From Galbula dea (lineage: Eukaryota > Chordata > Aves > Piciformes > Galbulidae), in contig VWZX01001688.1 in NCBI GenBank assembly GCA_013399015.1, forward strand, positions 3,560,220 through 3,624,219: DNA of 64,000 bases. Reading direction: 5' to 3'. The translations under genes and the position numbers were made by a program. The notes below the pieces were generated by a model. That model searched no databases, had not been told where the DNA came from, and saw only the letters and a program-made list of their open reading frames with translations. Positions 13,673 through 28,011 of the stretch are shown piece after piece; within the stretch, counting starts at the first letter, position 1; every line of letters starts with the position of its first letter.

Positions 13673-15204
13673 AAAAAACTAATTCTCCTTATGAGGTTTC
13701 CTCTTAGGGTATTTGTACTTCATTCTGCAGCTTTAGAATCTTTTGTATTTAAAAATGAAACTACAAGATTATTGTGGCAGTTTTTCCAAAACTCACAGGT
13801 TGTGTTGGGTCACATCAGAAACTCGAGAGCAAATTGATAGAGCTCCGAGTTTCTGAAGTTATGTTCATAGGAGACTGTGATATGTTTAAAAAGCAGAACA
13901 AGTGCATTACCATTTTGGAGAATGGCTAGAAACCTACTGGCATTTTGAGATGCTTAAATGTGTTTGATCTCTGTCTTGAAGCACTTATGATTTCTCAAGT
14001 GGTAGTGCAATAGTGGAGCTTTATGTTGTGTTTTCGGCCAAAGCAAAACTAAAAACCAAGCTATTTATTGGTGGGGGTTTTCCCCATTTGCCCCATATAC
14101 CAGGGAGATTATAGTGATCTTATATAGCAGGTTGGAAGATTCTCCACCTCAAGTAAAAAAATTAAAGGTAGTGAGTGGGTGAAAAGAATCACCAATGTAC
14201 ACACTAGGCTGTAGAGGAAGATAGTCCATCTTGATAAGAAAAAGCAAATTAAAAAAAGCATGATTTCAGAGGGCTAACTAAACTGCAATCTCAAGAAAAA
14301 ACAATGTTACACTCTCTGAATGCTGGTCCCAGAACAGGAAACTCTGTACTATCTACCTACATCCTTCTCCAACCTTCTCTTTTAAAGCATTTCTGTTGCT
14401 ATTATTAATAGAAAGAGAAGCAACCTGTGAAGAGCTCCTGAAAATCAGTTCCCAAGCTAAATACCAGTGACAACCCTATACAGCCTGTAGCACAGGGATG
14501 GATTTCACTCCCATTGCTGGACTAATCAAATAGTGTGACACAACTGGAGGCTGAAGAAAAATGTCAGAGCTTCTTTGTGATATATAATTTGTCACCAAGG
14601 TCTCATGTGCTTTTGATAACCATGAAGACATAGCTAATAGAGGATAAGGAAGGCAGTTAGGCCTTAATGATTTATTTTTAATAATTTGAGACTCTCAGTT
14701 GTACCTCCTTTTCCCATGATGGGAATCCATTATAAATATTTACAAGCATTTCTCTAGTAAGCAGGTAAAGGCTCATAATCAGAATTGAATTACTGGACTC
14801 ATGATGATACTTCATCAGATGAGCACTTTATTAGGAAACAAAAGCTTCCAGAGAGACTATTTAATGATAAGTACATTGCCTTCTTTAATACTCTAGTGGT
14901 AATTGCTAGTGAGACAATTATTTTTCTTGCCCAATGATTTTTCCCCCCCTAGTGAGAATTGTTTTATTCAATGCTTAGAGCATAATATCATTATTCAGAG
15001 TTCATTAATAGGCACTATTGCTTTTCCTTTCATCAGATCAGATTTGTGCATCTGTTTGAATAAGGATATATAAGTCATCAACCATGCAGTACATACCTTT
15101 TTTTTTTTTTAACAGTTAAGGAAGGAACAACATGAACCTGGCACTTACTATGCAATGAATTGATGAAACCTGACTCCTAGTTACAGCTTGCTGTTCATGG
15201 TAGC

Positions 15205-15325
15205 ATGAGCAAGTCTCTATCTCTCAGCACATCTGCTCTGCTTCAGTTTCCCACATGTCAGACAAGGACAATTCTTCCCCAGCTTTGTAGAAAGCTTTGG
15301 GAATTTAGAGATGAATGATAATAGA
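15205..15325 (+). mobile_element. Possible MIR-like (CORE-SINE) remnant
   Basis: agcaagtctctatctctcagcac...tctgcttcagtttcccacatgtcagacaaggacaatt followed by gaaagctttgggaatttagagatgaatgataat recalls the MIR 3' half (caagtcacttaacctct...tgcctcagtttccccatctgtaaaatgggg...gcgctttgagat). MIR copies in birds are few and old. The match is by memory and weak. Confidence 0.4.
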
Positions 15326-18300
15326 TTACTTACACTCTTTTTCAACTTCTGCCAGGCAGTATTGAGGACAAGAACAGTGATCAGGCATGAGAATAGGACC
15401 AGAATTATGGGACGAGCCTAGTGGCCCTGTATTCCCATTGGCCTTTTGATACCAGGAGGAGAAGATCTACAGGAGTGACTATCATTTTGAAGTGCCTTTT
15501 GCCAGTGGCATTCCTTTCCACCACAGGATTCCCTTATGAAGACTTTCTCAGCTGGATAAGCCCCTGTTATAAACACAGTGGTTAGGCTTCTGCATTGAAT
15601 GTAGGTGGATGAAAGTAGTAGTCAAACTTTTCTCCTGTCACACTGACTCTACTGTCAGACACGCACACATTAGGTGCTACTAACAAGAGGGAAGGGCTAA
15701 GCAAAGTGGTGTTCAAAAAAGCAACAGGCAAATCGAGAAAGCACTCTCATGGATAAATCATCACAGCATGCCTCTCACTGAAGCAGGAACAGAAAGAAAC
15801 ATCAGCTGTATAGGTAATTTAAGGGACCTGGTTCACCTTGAAATAATAAAACAGCCTTCTTCCCTCGTCCGAGCTCTCCTCATGACACTGCAGATTAGCA
15901 TTAACTCCACTGTATGATTAAAGACACAGTTTTTAAACCAAAGATAATAAAGTTTTCTACAACCTTACAATTATTCTTAAGAGAAACATATTCATTCTGA
16001 AGTCCTTTGATTCAATTTGACCTGTTTGCCTCATAAAGCCATACATCTTGTTTCAAGTCAAGCTAAGCAATCAGAGTAGTGGCAAAAGCAGTGCTGATGC
16101 AGAGCAAGCAGACCGAGGCAAGTACTTTTACTGAATGTTCAATGTGGTGCCAGTAATTACTGCCAGTAATGAGGGAAAACAAGCTAACACATCCGTCTGC
16201 AGTCATATCATAGTACAGCAGCACATCATACTGTTTGAGTTTCCCTTCTGTATGTTTTTGCATGCTAGGTGCTGATAAAGATCTTTTCCTCTAGTTTCAT
16301 GTTTGCATGCTATTCTTGTGTAATGGCCAAACCTGTTTGGTTACAGATTCCTCTGTCTGTCCTGATTAATGTCCTCCTCTTTGGACCCCATGAGGGAATC
16401 TGGGAAGCTTTTGGTGCTTTTTAGGCCATTTGTTGCATTATCTGGGCTGTCATTCTCTATTTCAGCTGTGGATTGCTCAAAATGCAGCGGTCTATGCTAG
16501 GCATTACTTGAGGTTTTATTTTTTTGTTCTCCAGAGCAACTTTTCTTTCAATTGATACTGAAACCAACTTTAGGAGTAATCACTGTTATGAAAGTATAAT
16601 GTAGATATTCTAATGTCTCTTCATTCAAGAATTTCAAGTTCTATATCTACAGGGAACCAGGAAAAGCACAGCTGTTACAAACTCATACGATTCTGGACTT
16701 GTGAATTCCTTGTCATCTCACAATAATGAACAAGAAATCCTGGTTGCTTGTCAGTTTTTTAAATAAAGAGACAACATCTAGTACGTGATATCAACAGCAA
16801 TGAAAAGATCATAACGAGCAGGCATTCCAGTTCCAGTGTGAGGCAATGCAGCAGTAGCAAAATCTCTCCTGGGGGACAACCTAACTACCAGAGTGGTTAG
16901 ATATTCATTAATTCTTATCAACCTTAAAAAAATAAGCTCAGTGCAAAATGAGTTACACCTGTCCTGTGGAGTACTATTACTTTAGCCTGAAGAATCTGGC
17001 TGTATGGGAACTCTAGGCATGAAAAGGTGAATTAAATAAAGTTACTTTGATGTGACATCCCCATAGAGACTGTTGCTACAGCAACAAGACCTTTAGTTCC
17101 TCAAGTCACTTAAAAATAAATAATACTAGTAAAACCAGACTTTGCTTCCCAAGCCATTCTGAAGTTTTCAAAAAAGAAAATTTCACCCGAGAACTGAGGA
17201 TGGGTGTTGCTGTACTCACTCATAACACATCCAGCAGGTGTACAGCATTACAGTAATCACAATGTTTTTTTGCTGATTCTTATTCTGAGGCAGTTCATTA
17301 TCCTTTTAGTTAACAGCATATATTTATCCCTCCCCCCAAATGCAAGAGGAAAAGTGAACAATGCATTTGGCCATAATGTACTATTTTGAATGGGTAACAG
17401 AAAAATGGGGGAGGCTGCGTGTTTGAAATGTGAAAAATATATTTATTACTGATGCTCACTATTAAATTTGACAGATAGCATTTGCTTCCAACCTTTCAAG
17501 CCAGAAGTGGAACAGATGTTCATGAAAAGCCAGTTAATTTCCTGCCATTTGTGAACTGATTAGAAACTGAAACATTAGCACAGTGACACTTCTTTATTTT
17601 TAATCTTGCTCATGTTTTGAAAGGAAAAGAAAAGAACCACCAGGAGCTAAGGTCTGGTTTTCAGACAGGAATGGCAGCACATTTTGTTTCCTCTTTTAAC
17701 CCAAACCTTCTCTGTTACGAAAATAGAAAAAAGCAAAACTGACACCACACAGTAGCAAGTTGGTGTTGCAAACTGTTGTCTTCTGCATAGACGAAGCAGC
17801 GCTGCCAGCACAGCCGAGGGAAGGAGGCAGAGCATGGCTGCTGCTTTCTCACACACCTGTCTATTGTTACAGCTGCTCACTAAATTATAAAGGGTCTAAA
17901 GCTGTTTTCCAGCACTGCCAGTAAACAGGCAGTTATGCTTGTACAGGTCATTGTCAAAAACTAGAGTGTTCTGCCCTATATTGAGGAACAAAGAATGAGG
18001 AACTTTTCCAGTTTTAGTTTTCAGAAGTGTTGTTACTGAGCTGCATTCATAAGAGTCCAAACAGCCTCCGCTTTAATAGTTCCCAAACCAGAAATTCAGC
18101 CCCAAATACAAATCTGGTATAAGCAGGCTCAATTCCATTCAAAACTGAATGGTGTCTTTAGATCTAACTCAAGGACAACTACCTTTTGTTATAACTATTT
18201 GTGTATTATTATTAATCCCAGTGGGAGAACTTTGGGCATGCATTGTCAGTTATTTATATACTCCAAGCCCCAAGAAAGCTAAGGCTTTTTACTCTCTTGG

Positions 18301-18594
18301 GTCAGATGTAGCAAGTTACTCAGAAATAAAGCAGGTCAGAAACTTTCTGACAAAGCGAGGTTTTGGTGGAGATATTTAAAACATCCTGGGGTTTGATGAA
18401 CAACCACTGAGGCTAGAGCAGGGTCCAGCCCAACTAAGCCCAGCCAGGGCAGCTGCTAGCCCAGCCTGGCTGCCCAGCCCGTGTCACCGCTGTTCGTGTC
18501 AATTTTCCTGGCAGGCTGCAGAGCCGAGGGGCCCAGATCGCAGCTGACTTAAAACTTCATCGCCCCAGTATCCAGAGCAAGTTCAGAACAAGCG

Positions 18595-18686
18595 AAAGAG
18601 AAAAGAAAAGAAAACCTTGAAAACTGGAAACCCTGCTTTCCAAGCCAGCTGTATTCAAGAGTAATTAAAACAAAACAAAACAAAAT
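18595..18686 (+). repeat. A-rich tracts: (AAAG)n and (AAAAC)n
   Basis: gaaagagaaaagaaaagaaaacc at 18595-18616 and aaaacaaaacaaaacaaaa at about 18667-18685. They flank about 50 bases of unique sequence, downstream of a GC-rich patch at 18400-18560. Confidence 0.8.
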
Positions 18687-18898
18687 CTCTATGTTTGAAA
18701 CCAAGATTTAAGAGGAAAATTAGTGAGGAAAGCTTTTCCCTCAGGTCAGCACGCTGGTCAATGTTGTATATTCTTTGCCTATGTTGTGCATACAACTAGA
18801 AAAGCACACGTTTTCCAGCATGCAATGTATGTGTTGCTTATCTACAGTGCAACCACGATCAAACAGATAATTCAGCCAGCAGTAGATTTTGCCTGAGA

Positions 18899-18938
18899 GC
18901 GTGCATGCACGTGTGTGTGAGCACATGTGTGTGCATGA
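18899..18938 (+). repeat. Alternating purine-pyrimidine TG/CA tract
   Basis: gcgtgcatgcacgtgtgtgtgagcacatgtgtgtgcatg. It is mostly alternating and includes the palindrome gtgcatgcac, so it could adopt Z-DNA. Confidence 0.8.
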
Positions 18939-20924
18939 AGTCAGAGTCCAAAAATCACAGAAACGCAAAGCTGGCATGCTGTAAGAGCTACTGGAAATGT
19001 TTCATGTTGAAAAACAAAAGCTGATGTGTTCCCTACAATATTTTTCTTGTCTCTGCAATTATTTCACCCAAGGTACGTCTTTCTGTATGCATCTGGAAAG
19101 GTATGTAATTGTTTTTCTGACTGAGTTTAATGTTTTAGTAACAGGTGGTTGGGCTAATCCTCAGAAAATAGCATGCAACACACAAAGCTTAACTCATTTT
19201 GAATACTGCTTTTACTGTACTGAATCAGCACACACCCAGCTTAAAGGTTATGAAACCTGTCGAGTGAAACTATCCAAGTTACTTACCTCTCCCTTAATAT
19301 ATGAACAGAGAGGATGTTACACAAATACACTCATCTGTGTTTTATCCTAAACCCTTAGGCCACACCTTCAGTTGGAATAAATTGGAATAATTAAACTGAT
19401 ATCAGCAGGACAATTCATATGCTTAAAATTAAATGGCTGGCTAAACCCAGAGTTTTCACTGTCTTACAGAATTCAGCCCACTTTCCAGAGATTTGCTTAA
19501 AAACATAGTTCCCCTTTAAATTCCTTTCCTTACTCCACTTTCAAGTTTTCTTTACTTTTTAATTCCTTTCTTCTTCCTACTTCTACTACCACTCCTCTGC
19601 TTCCTCCCTCTGCTGGGGGAGGGGAAAGGGAAGAATAAGTGCTTTGTTGTTGTTCCCCTCCCCCAGCTTGTAAAGTTTTCTTCTCATATCCCACTGGAAA
19701 GTAGCATTTCCCCAACCACTGGAAAAAATACTGCAGTTTTTAATTGACAATTAGATGTTTGAAAAAGAGAAGGGGGGAAAAAAAAACACAACAAAAAAGA
19801 AGAGTCAGGCTTTGTGGGAAGAAAGAATGCATCACTTTGTTGTTGTTGGCCACGTGATTTGTAACTGCAGAGTGGGACTGCTCCACGGTGTCCACATTTG
19901 TGATCGGATCACTCCCACCCGTGAGAGTCAAAGGGAGAAGCCACTCCTGCCAGCTATTGAAGCTCTGTCTATCCACAATTACTTGCTTTTGAGGCCTTTT
20001 AGGGTTTTACTTCTCTCTTCTCTGTTCCACAGGAATTTCCTATTCCCAGCTATTTCAGTCCCTTCCACGTTATAAAGTGATCATCGGCTGTTAAACAATT
20101 CTCACTGACAGGAAGTACCATTACTGCATTTGAACACTTACTGATTCAGACAGGGAGGAAATGCAGGGCAGCCTACACCATCCCACTCAAACACCAGCCT
20201 AATATCAGTTTAAAATTCCAAGCAGACTCTTCAGTATTATCTGCTTACTCCTCTTTCAGGTCTAACTACACTTCAAAAGCCAGTAAATTGCTTGAAAGGG
20301 ACAATTTATTGTCTCACATAAGGTCAACTGCAAAACAAATAATTTCACAGAAATCATAAATGTGCTAAATTAAATCACCATTGAAGACCCTGGAAAAAAA
20401 CAAAGCACCATAAGTAATCAACTAACTTTAAAATCAGACAAATCTAACCACCGAAAGGAGCTCTGAACTTACAGGGAGGGGGTGCTTAAAAAAATAAACA
20501 AAATAAAAAATCCACCACCACCAATAGCATATTTAGTTTACACAACTGTTGTAATTTTTACAGACAGCCTTCTCTCCAAAAAACTCAACCCTTAGTCTTT
20601 TCAATTTAAAAAGTTTATTACCTTACTCAGTACATTTTAATATTTCTGTATGAACTCACTTTAAGTTTAAACAATTCCCCCTTTCCCCCCTTCAGTGTCC
20701 ATCTGTTTATAGGATTGTATTGCTAATAGAATAAAGAAATAGCTACACTTTTGGGTAAATAGAGTTATTTTTAAAAAAGACTACAACAGAAAGTTTGAAT
20801 ACATGAAATTTGGTAAAAATATGACTAAGGGAGGATATGATAACAGCCTAAACTATTTGACATGTGTAAACATTAAAGACTGGCATGAAACAGTGTGGGC
20901 TGAAATGAAATTAGAGTAGTAACA

Positions 20925-21050
20925 CGGTCTCCTAGACTATGGAACATTTTGCTAACAGGAGTGGTGTTTGAATCACTTAAAACTAGACTGGACAAGGAAC
21001 TGGAGAACATACTACATGGTTAGAAACACAGCTACTTCAAAGGGTGATTT
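20925..21050 (+). mobile_element. Old, diverged CR1-like fragment
   Basis: tatggaacattttgctaacaggagtggt followed by aatcacttaaaactagactggacaaggaactggag resembles the CR1 stretch tggaacaggctgcccagggaggtggt...ttcaaaactggactggac. The match is partial and no tail is present, so this may be an ancient CR1/L3-type copy. Confidence 0.45.
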
Positions 21051-24000
21051 TCAGTCTATGAGTCACCGTGACAGCTGTGCCCCGCTGGGAAAATGCAGAT
21101 CACAAAGCTGAGGATGAAGCACATGAGAGCCAGAGACAAAGCTTTCTCTGTCAAGTGGAGCTGGCTACGCAGCAGTCTTCAACGAAGAGATCAGGAAATC
21201 CAGGGTCTGAGCATCTTTAGGACACACTGCAAAACTGTATCCCTTAAAAAGTCTTGCCAGCAGAAGACAAACACTATATTGATAGTCCCTTCTACCCTGA
21301 AAGTGCAATCAACCCACTAAAATGAAGTAAAGAAAAAGAGAAAACCCAAACACATCACCAATCCAACTTCTCTATAAACAAAGATCTTATCCCTGAAGAA
21401 CCTGATCATGAAAGACAGAAATGACCAACACTCCATGAATTCCACACAGACTCTCCTTCTGTGTGGTAGTGTCTACCAAATAAAACTCCTTCATTCAGAA
21501 TTATTATTCCAGCCAAATTATTAAATACATTTCTCTAACAGTTTCTTTTCTCATATAAATAACCTCACAGGCCCAGAAGAATCCTGAAATGACAGGGAAG
21601 TAATTGGACCATTTGGCCAAACTCCTTTCATTTTTTTATTTTAAAATAGGAATTAAATTTGCACATACAGTCTGCCTTGTAGAAACTGCTGTTTAAAATC
21701 AGGGTATTGAATGCAGCTAAACTGAGGCATATACAGATTTATCTGTAGAGTCTACCATTATGCCACAAAATTGAAGTTTGCCAGCATTGTTTCATTATAT
21801 TGCTGTTGTGTAAATCCAGCCTAGTCATCAAAGCCTCACTTAATCAGTAAAATTAGCTATGATGATTTGTGATGTTTATATCTCTGTTTAAATGATCAAC
21901 TGTTTCAAACTGGCTCCACAAAACTAAAAGCTGTAACAAAAGAAATCCCCTTTCCTCATCCAAAGTAGCTGCAGCTGGAAATTACCCGTGACCGATTTCA
22001 TAATTGTCAAATTCACTTTCATCTGAAAGCAAACAGGAATTTGGAAACAGACAGTGGTCATTCTCATTACTGAGATAGTGCACCTCCAGGAAAGCCCATC
22101 CTGCTCTAATGGTGGTGAACATGACCACTTGGCAGGCATAAATTTATGCAAATAGTTCTTGTGTACTAGCAAACTCACCTAAAAGTTAGAAACATTTATT
22201 TCATATGCTCGAGTATTAAGTAGCAGTATTCTGTTCTAACCAAATGACAAGAAAATTCATTAAGCCTTCCCCCTCTTCCCAAATTACCTAAAGCCAGAAA
22301 ATAAACCCACAGTTCTGCAGAAAGTTTGACTTTGCATTGGAGATATACTGAATTACTGGATTTATTCCAAATGTTAAAAAAAGTCTCACATTTTTAGAAT
22401 TGAAAACTCTGTATTTTAATTCCTAGAATAGAGAGCAGTGTAGTCTAAACTATAAAATAAATAGACAAAACCAGATACCCTGTTTTTCTCCTAAAGTTAA
22501 TTTAAATGTAACCTTGTCAAAATCTTCCTTTTTTAACCTGAACAGAATTCTGGTTACATTGATGTGATTTCATAAAACACTTTAACTCCAAGAGTCCAGT
22601 ACAGAATTATCTCTTGGTGTCCTATGGGTGAATTATCCAATTTGCAGATTAAACCAGACTCAGCCACCTCTAGCAACACTCCTTGCTGTTGAGCACACAG
22701 AGCAGGTGACACAGAGCACACACTATGCTGCCTAGCCTCATTTACTGTTTGATAATTTAGGGGGTTTTAAGAGGAATTTAATCTATATTATTCTTACAGC
22801 CTGGCATCTAGATGGGATTTGCTTTATGTACATGTCTCCCCTCTACCCTTTCAGCCCCCTTAATTTCCAAAGGTAACTGAAAGTGAACTATGAGCAGCAA
22901 GTGTGATTTTGTCAAATGACTGCAAGTTTGCTGGCAGACAGTGCTTGAGCAGTCACTTTTTTTTTCTCAAGTATCTTCTTGGTAAACATATTTCTACTAA
23001 AGATATCTTCTATTAGCAGACACAGAATTAATTTAGTGACCTTTGTGGTGTGTGAACTTACCTTTTGGCCTTTCATTTTCATTTAAACCAATGCTAAAAA
23101 ACGTGTCTGAGATTATTAAAAGCAGCCTTATGTAGGCTACAGGAAACGAATGTGGAACAGTTTTAAAACTCTTCCTCATTCACTTGTACTACTTTTTTCT
23201 TTTTTGATTCAACTGCTAATAGACAAGAATGCCAGGGCCATAACAGCATACCCACCACAACTGAAAGGTGCTATGGTCTGGCAGGCCTGCAATGTTCCTG
23301 GGGCCTTTGGACAAACAGTTTTGGGCCTAATTTAGACTATATTAGTGCATGCAGTTAGTTCCAGTGTGGCAGTACGTAGCCACTTGTGCATGTAGCTGCA
23401 CACTCTTCATATGAAATCTTCAAACTGCCTTTCTACAGAAAGGTGAAGAAGGTGGCTCAAGTTGATACATCAAGTGTAGCTTTCAAACCAAAGATGCATA
23501 GAGCATGACAAAAGAAATACAGAGAAGAATGATTTGTGCATTTTTGTTCTCCAGAATACTGAGGAAAAGCAGGTCCATTGTGAGTACTGATGCAAAACAC
23601 ATACTGGGTCAGACAGTCAGCAGGAAAAGTGTTCATGGGACAATTCTCAAAAGCTGGAATTGTATTTGCATAGTAGTTCAGATAATTTGCAAGACCTGCT
23701 ATGTCTTATTTCTGTCATCAAACAGGAAACAGAAATAACAGAATGCAACTTGTGGCTAACCATGTGACAACTGAACAACATGAACCTCCTCCTGGACTGT
23801 CTAGGGAAAAATCACAGGACATGCTTTATCTGCACAAGATATTTGATGAATCACTGTGAACAAATAGAATTGAATCAGGTGATTTAGAACCAAGAAAGGG
23901 TTAAATTAGAGTATTTATTACATCTTTGATCAAATCTGCAAGTGACTTATCTTATTCCACAAAATATTACTTTTTATCTAAACAGATTAACCAATGCCCA

Positions 24001-24187
24001 AGTTGCAAGCGTTTAAGTGTGTGCTGATAAAGTCAGCCACAATGACCAATAGTTTGAGTGAAAAAGAAGAAAGTTTTGAGCCTCTGGGGTTGCTTATTTT
24101 ATTCAGCCTAGTCTGCTCATTCCAAACCCAAATTGACTCTCACTGGCATTACAAATGTTCATTGCCCTATTCCAGGCACTACAAGTC

Positions 24188-24209
24188 TTTTTTTTCTTTT
24201 TTTTTTTTT
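24188..24209 (+). repeat. Poly-T tract
   Basis: T8, one C, then T13. Confidence 0.9.
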
Positions 24210-25221
24210 AAAGCAGACACTATTCAAATATCTTCTGCATGGAAACCAAATCAGCAGTTTCTCTTTCTGAAACTATCTCTAGCACAGATAGCACCAACGG
24301 CTTCTAGCATAAACAGGCAGGAGCTTTCAGATAGGTTATCAGTCACTGCACACAGGCAGGGTGTAGATCCCCAAATCTTCCTGGACATATCAGGTTCCAG
24401 AATTAGGGTTTCTGGCTCAATTCCATTGTAACTCTATGGGCTTTGGAGAAGGAACCACTGCTCCTGCTTCACAGAATAAATCATCTTGCAAAATATCTAT
24501 AGCTTGGTTCCAATAAACCACTCTGCACCTTGCAAGCTATATTCTTAGCTGTACTTGCTGGATTGTTCTTCTTTCAGTACTCTCTTTCTCCCTCTTTCTT
24601 TCCAGACTTTTATTGACAAGCCTAAAATGAGTGATTTCTCAGAGCACAGAAATACTTTCTAAGAACACAGATATCTCTTAAGAAAACCTGCACCAAGGTG
24701 TTCACAAAGCATTGCTGTGGCTCTTGCACATGAATATACATCATCCTGCAGTGGAATAGAATCCTGTGTCCATCTTGGGGACTTCTCCATACTCCCCAAG
24801 CATGCCAAAAGCTCAAAGCTCCAAGCTGTGCCACCTCTTCCCTTCCAGTATGATGACTGGCTTACAGGAAAAGAAATACAGATAATGTTTGCTTGACAGA
24901 AATGCAGTAGGAAAAATTAAGCAGTTTATCCCACCCTTCCTTATGCCAGGCAAAGCCACAGGGAAATGTAGTTCTCCTTACTAGGCCAGCTGACAAATTA
25001 TTTTTCTCCTTCTCCTTCCAGACTGTGTTTAAAAATATAAATACAAATCTTTCTGGCTCTGGTAGCTAGGTCTTTATCCATTATAGGATTCAAATTCATG
25101 GAGAGTCAGAAATATAAAGCAAACTTTCCAGGGATGAAAACACAGCAACTAGAAGTACAATGACTGCAAACTAAATTTAGGTGTGGGGTTTTTTTCATGT
25201 TACCTAAGTAACAGGAAAAAT

Positions 25222-25636
25222 TAGTCTGGAGAAGAAAAAGCTCCTAGGAGACCTTCCAGTGTCTGAAGGGGACCTACAAGGACTGAGAATTAAATTTAGG
25301 TGTGTGTCTGAAGGGGTCTACAGGAAAGCTGGTGAGGGACTTTTTAGGATGTCAGGTAGTAATAGAACAAGGAGGAATGGATATAAACTAGAGGAGGGTA
25401 GATTTAGGTTGCATATTAGGAGGAAGTTCTTCACTGTTAAGGTGGTGACACACTGGAACAGGTTGCCCAGAGAGGTGGTGGAAGCTCCATCCCTGGAAGC
25501 TTATAAAGCAAGGCTGCATGGGGCTCTGGGCAACCTAATATAGTGGGAGGTGTCCCTGCCAGGCACGAGGGCTGGAACTAGATGATCTTTAAGGTCCCTT
25601 CCAACTCTGACAATTCTATGATTCTATAATTCTATA
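25222..25636 (+). mobile_element. CR1 LINE, 3' end fragment with internal 45-bp duplication
   Basis: The fragment reads tctggagaagaaaaagctcc, then gagggactttttaggatgtcagg, ggaatggatataaactagagg, ggaacaggttgcccagagaggtgg, gatgatctttaaggtccc, and ends in the tandem tail attctatgattctataattctata. This is the canonical order of a bird CR1 3' region. A 95-codon open frame inside it is not an independent gene. The segment gtctgaagggg occurs twice (25261 and 25306) with an intervening aaatttaggtgtg, which normal CR1 copies lack. 5' truncation is usual for CR1. Confidence 0.9.
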
Positions 25637-28011
25637 AGTATCTTCCCCCTTCCATAACTTCTCTTTTAACCTTCAAGTTGTAATTAAAGGCTAAACTGCT
25701 AATTGTTTCAGCCAACAGGCTTAAATACTTATTCTTATCACCAGAGAAATCTCAGGGCAGAGATGCACCTGACAGAACTGAATAAAGAACCTGAACATTT
25801 GCCTCATCTACACAAAAGTTTGATCTGGAACCATGACTCATATCTGCCTGAGCCAGAATGCTGACACCAAATACCAGGAACTTCAGACACCACATTGAGT
25901 GGGAACCAAGGTTTATCTTTAAAGGGAGAGTTCAGAATACACTTTTCCCATTATTAAACTGAAATATGTATTAGTCAGTTTTAGAAGAGTTTCACCATTT
26001 TCAGTCTCAGGAAATGCCACAGTTCCTAAAAGCCACAGCCTCAAACTAGAACCCCATTGTGTGAATTATTGTACAAAAAGACCAAGATACTTTACAAATA
26101 TAATGCTTTCTGTGTGGTTTATACTGAAAGTAGGAAATTAAACATTTCCCTTTATGCTGAAAGGACATAATTGGCAATGCACATACTCTATATGGGTCCT
26201 GCTGAATGTACTTTTTAAACCCAGATGTGTTTGCACTAGAAATAATATGCAAAATGCTAGCAAATTATTTCTCAGCTTCATCTTAGGGCAGTGACCAAGA
26301 TACTTTGGACTGGTGCAAATTGCAGGATGAGAATACTTCCTTTTAAAAGCAACTAATACTCTACTGAAGTTACATGGATTATAAGTTAAGGATCCCAGTT
26401 GTCCCAGTATATGCAAGGCTTTCTCATGAATAACTCAGCTGTCTGTCCAAGCTCAGCCTATTGCAACATATGACTGCACTCCTCTTTTATTCATCCAGTT
26501 GTGATTGCATATGGTATTTAATTATGTACATAACTAGGCAATTATATATCTCACAAAGCAGTTATACAGTTATCTGACTTATACATGAACTGAAAGCACA
26601 GAACTGACTGTACAACTTTATATATACTTATGGTAGATGCAAATCACAAATGAGTTGTCTTTGCTTAACTGTGTGCAATTGTCAGCCATCAACTCTATTT
26701 ATGTTTTGTACCAGACATGCTTCAGCTACTTCTATTAGGTAACAGCTTTCCTAGTTGGATGGCAGTGTTAGAAGGGAAAGGTTCAGTGAAATATTTCACA
26801 GGTCTCAAGCAGAAAATTGAAAGTTGCTTTCTGAGAAGGATATGGTGAAAGTAAGCAGGGTAGTTTTTCTTCAAAGCAATGTGGTAAAGTACACAGGTAA
26901 GCATGTTTCCTCCCTAACAGCCGTCTGGCCCAGCACAAGCTTTGTCCCTTTCTTGTCACTAGCATTGTTTTTATTTCATTCTTAATATGAACAAGGCAGT
27001 AAGAGAACAAAAACACATCCACAATAGCACAAAAAAAGTGACTTCCGTGTTATGATGTCGACAAAATCTCTCTTGACCTTTTTGTTTCTTCTACATTTGA
27101 AAGACAAAGAGAGGAGGGAGTGGGGAAAACGTCTTTTCACATACACAAAGCTCTTATTCTCATTTTTCCTCTCTTCTTTTAATTTAAAAGCACTTCTTAG
27201 GCGCTTGCTTAACATTCATGTCACACTCTGCATAGATACATTTGTAAGCACGTTATTATTTTTTCTGTCCTAAGTACATTAGCTTTTGCAAGGCAGCAGA
27301 TGAAGAAACCAGAGCACTCTCATTCCCCCTTTATCACCACCACTCTCCCCTCCAGTTACACTCCTTCACTTTTGTCTGCCCCACTCCCACAGTCACACAC
27401 CCCACATCTTTTAGTCAGTGTGACTCTAGAAAAGGTACCAAATGAAACCCCATCTGCAGTGATACCCTGACCAGTGCTGAGCAGCATCTCCTCTGAGCCA
27501 AATATTAAGAATTAAATTATACAGTGGCATTGCTCTGCTCCATAGCAGTGATGGAGGGTAGGATTAACAAGAACCCCGAACACAGATTACTGGACACATC
27601 CAGCTTGAGCTCTAAATCCTGGGGGAAAAAAAATTTAAAAAAAAAGTAAAGAGAAGAAGAAGCAGGGAGTTTGGAGGTGTGCACTATTGTCCTGTGCTCA
27701 GCACTAAGCTATAGTTAGGATAAGCCACCATTTTGCTGAGGCTGCAGAAGAGTTATTTACCCAGAGCACTGCTGTGAAGAAATTGCTCTGAAAACATTTC
27801 GGAGGACCCTTTCATTAGCCTCACTCCGTGATCAGAAAGAGTCTCCTAAAGAAAACAGATGGCTTGGAGTTCACCAAAACGGTGTCCCCATTGTCTTCCC
27901 CCTGAGGTGACATCCAGGTGACATCCCCATCCCTGGTACATCAGCACCTACAGGCACCACTCTCCTCTCTCTGTGTAAGTTTTGATCATATAGGTTTGGG
28001 GTTTCTGGATT

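Larger units (their letters stand above)
10701..25221. other. Intergenic, no gene seen
   Basis: Gene desert with poly-T runs, an old CR1-like fragment (20925-21050) and a possible MIR remnant (15205-15325). A GC-rich patch at 18400-18560 (ggctgcccagcccgtgtcaccgc) stands out from the AT-rich background. The repeat-free stretches 14640-15060 and 16300-16560 could be conserved non-coding DNA but cannot be tested here. Confidence 0.75.

Noticed and set aside
23994..24431. 145-codon open frame on plus strand
   Set aside because: Crosses a poly-T tract encoding an F run; no domain recognised.
25259..25543. 94-codon open frame (MSEGDLQGLRIKF...)
   Set aside because: It is the transcribed 3' region of a CR1 LINE, not a separate gene.
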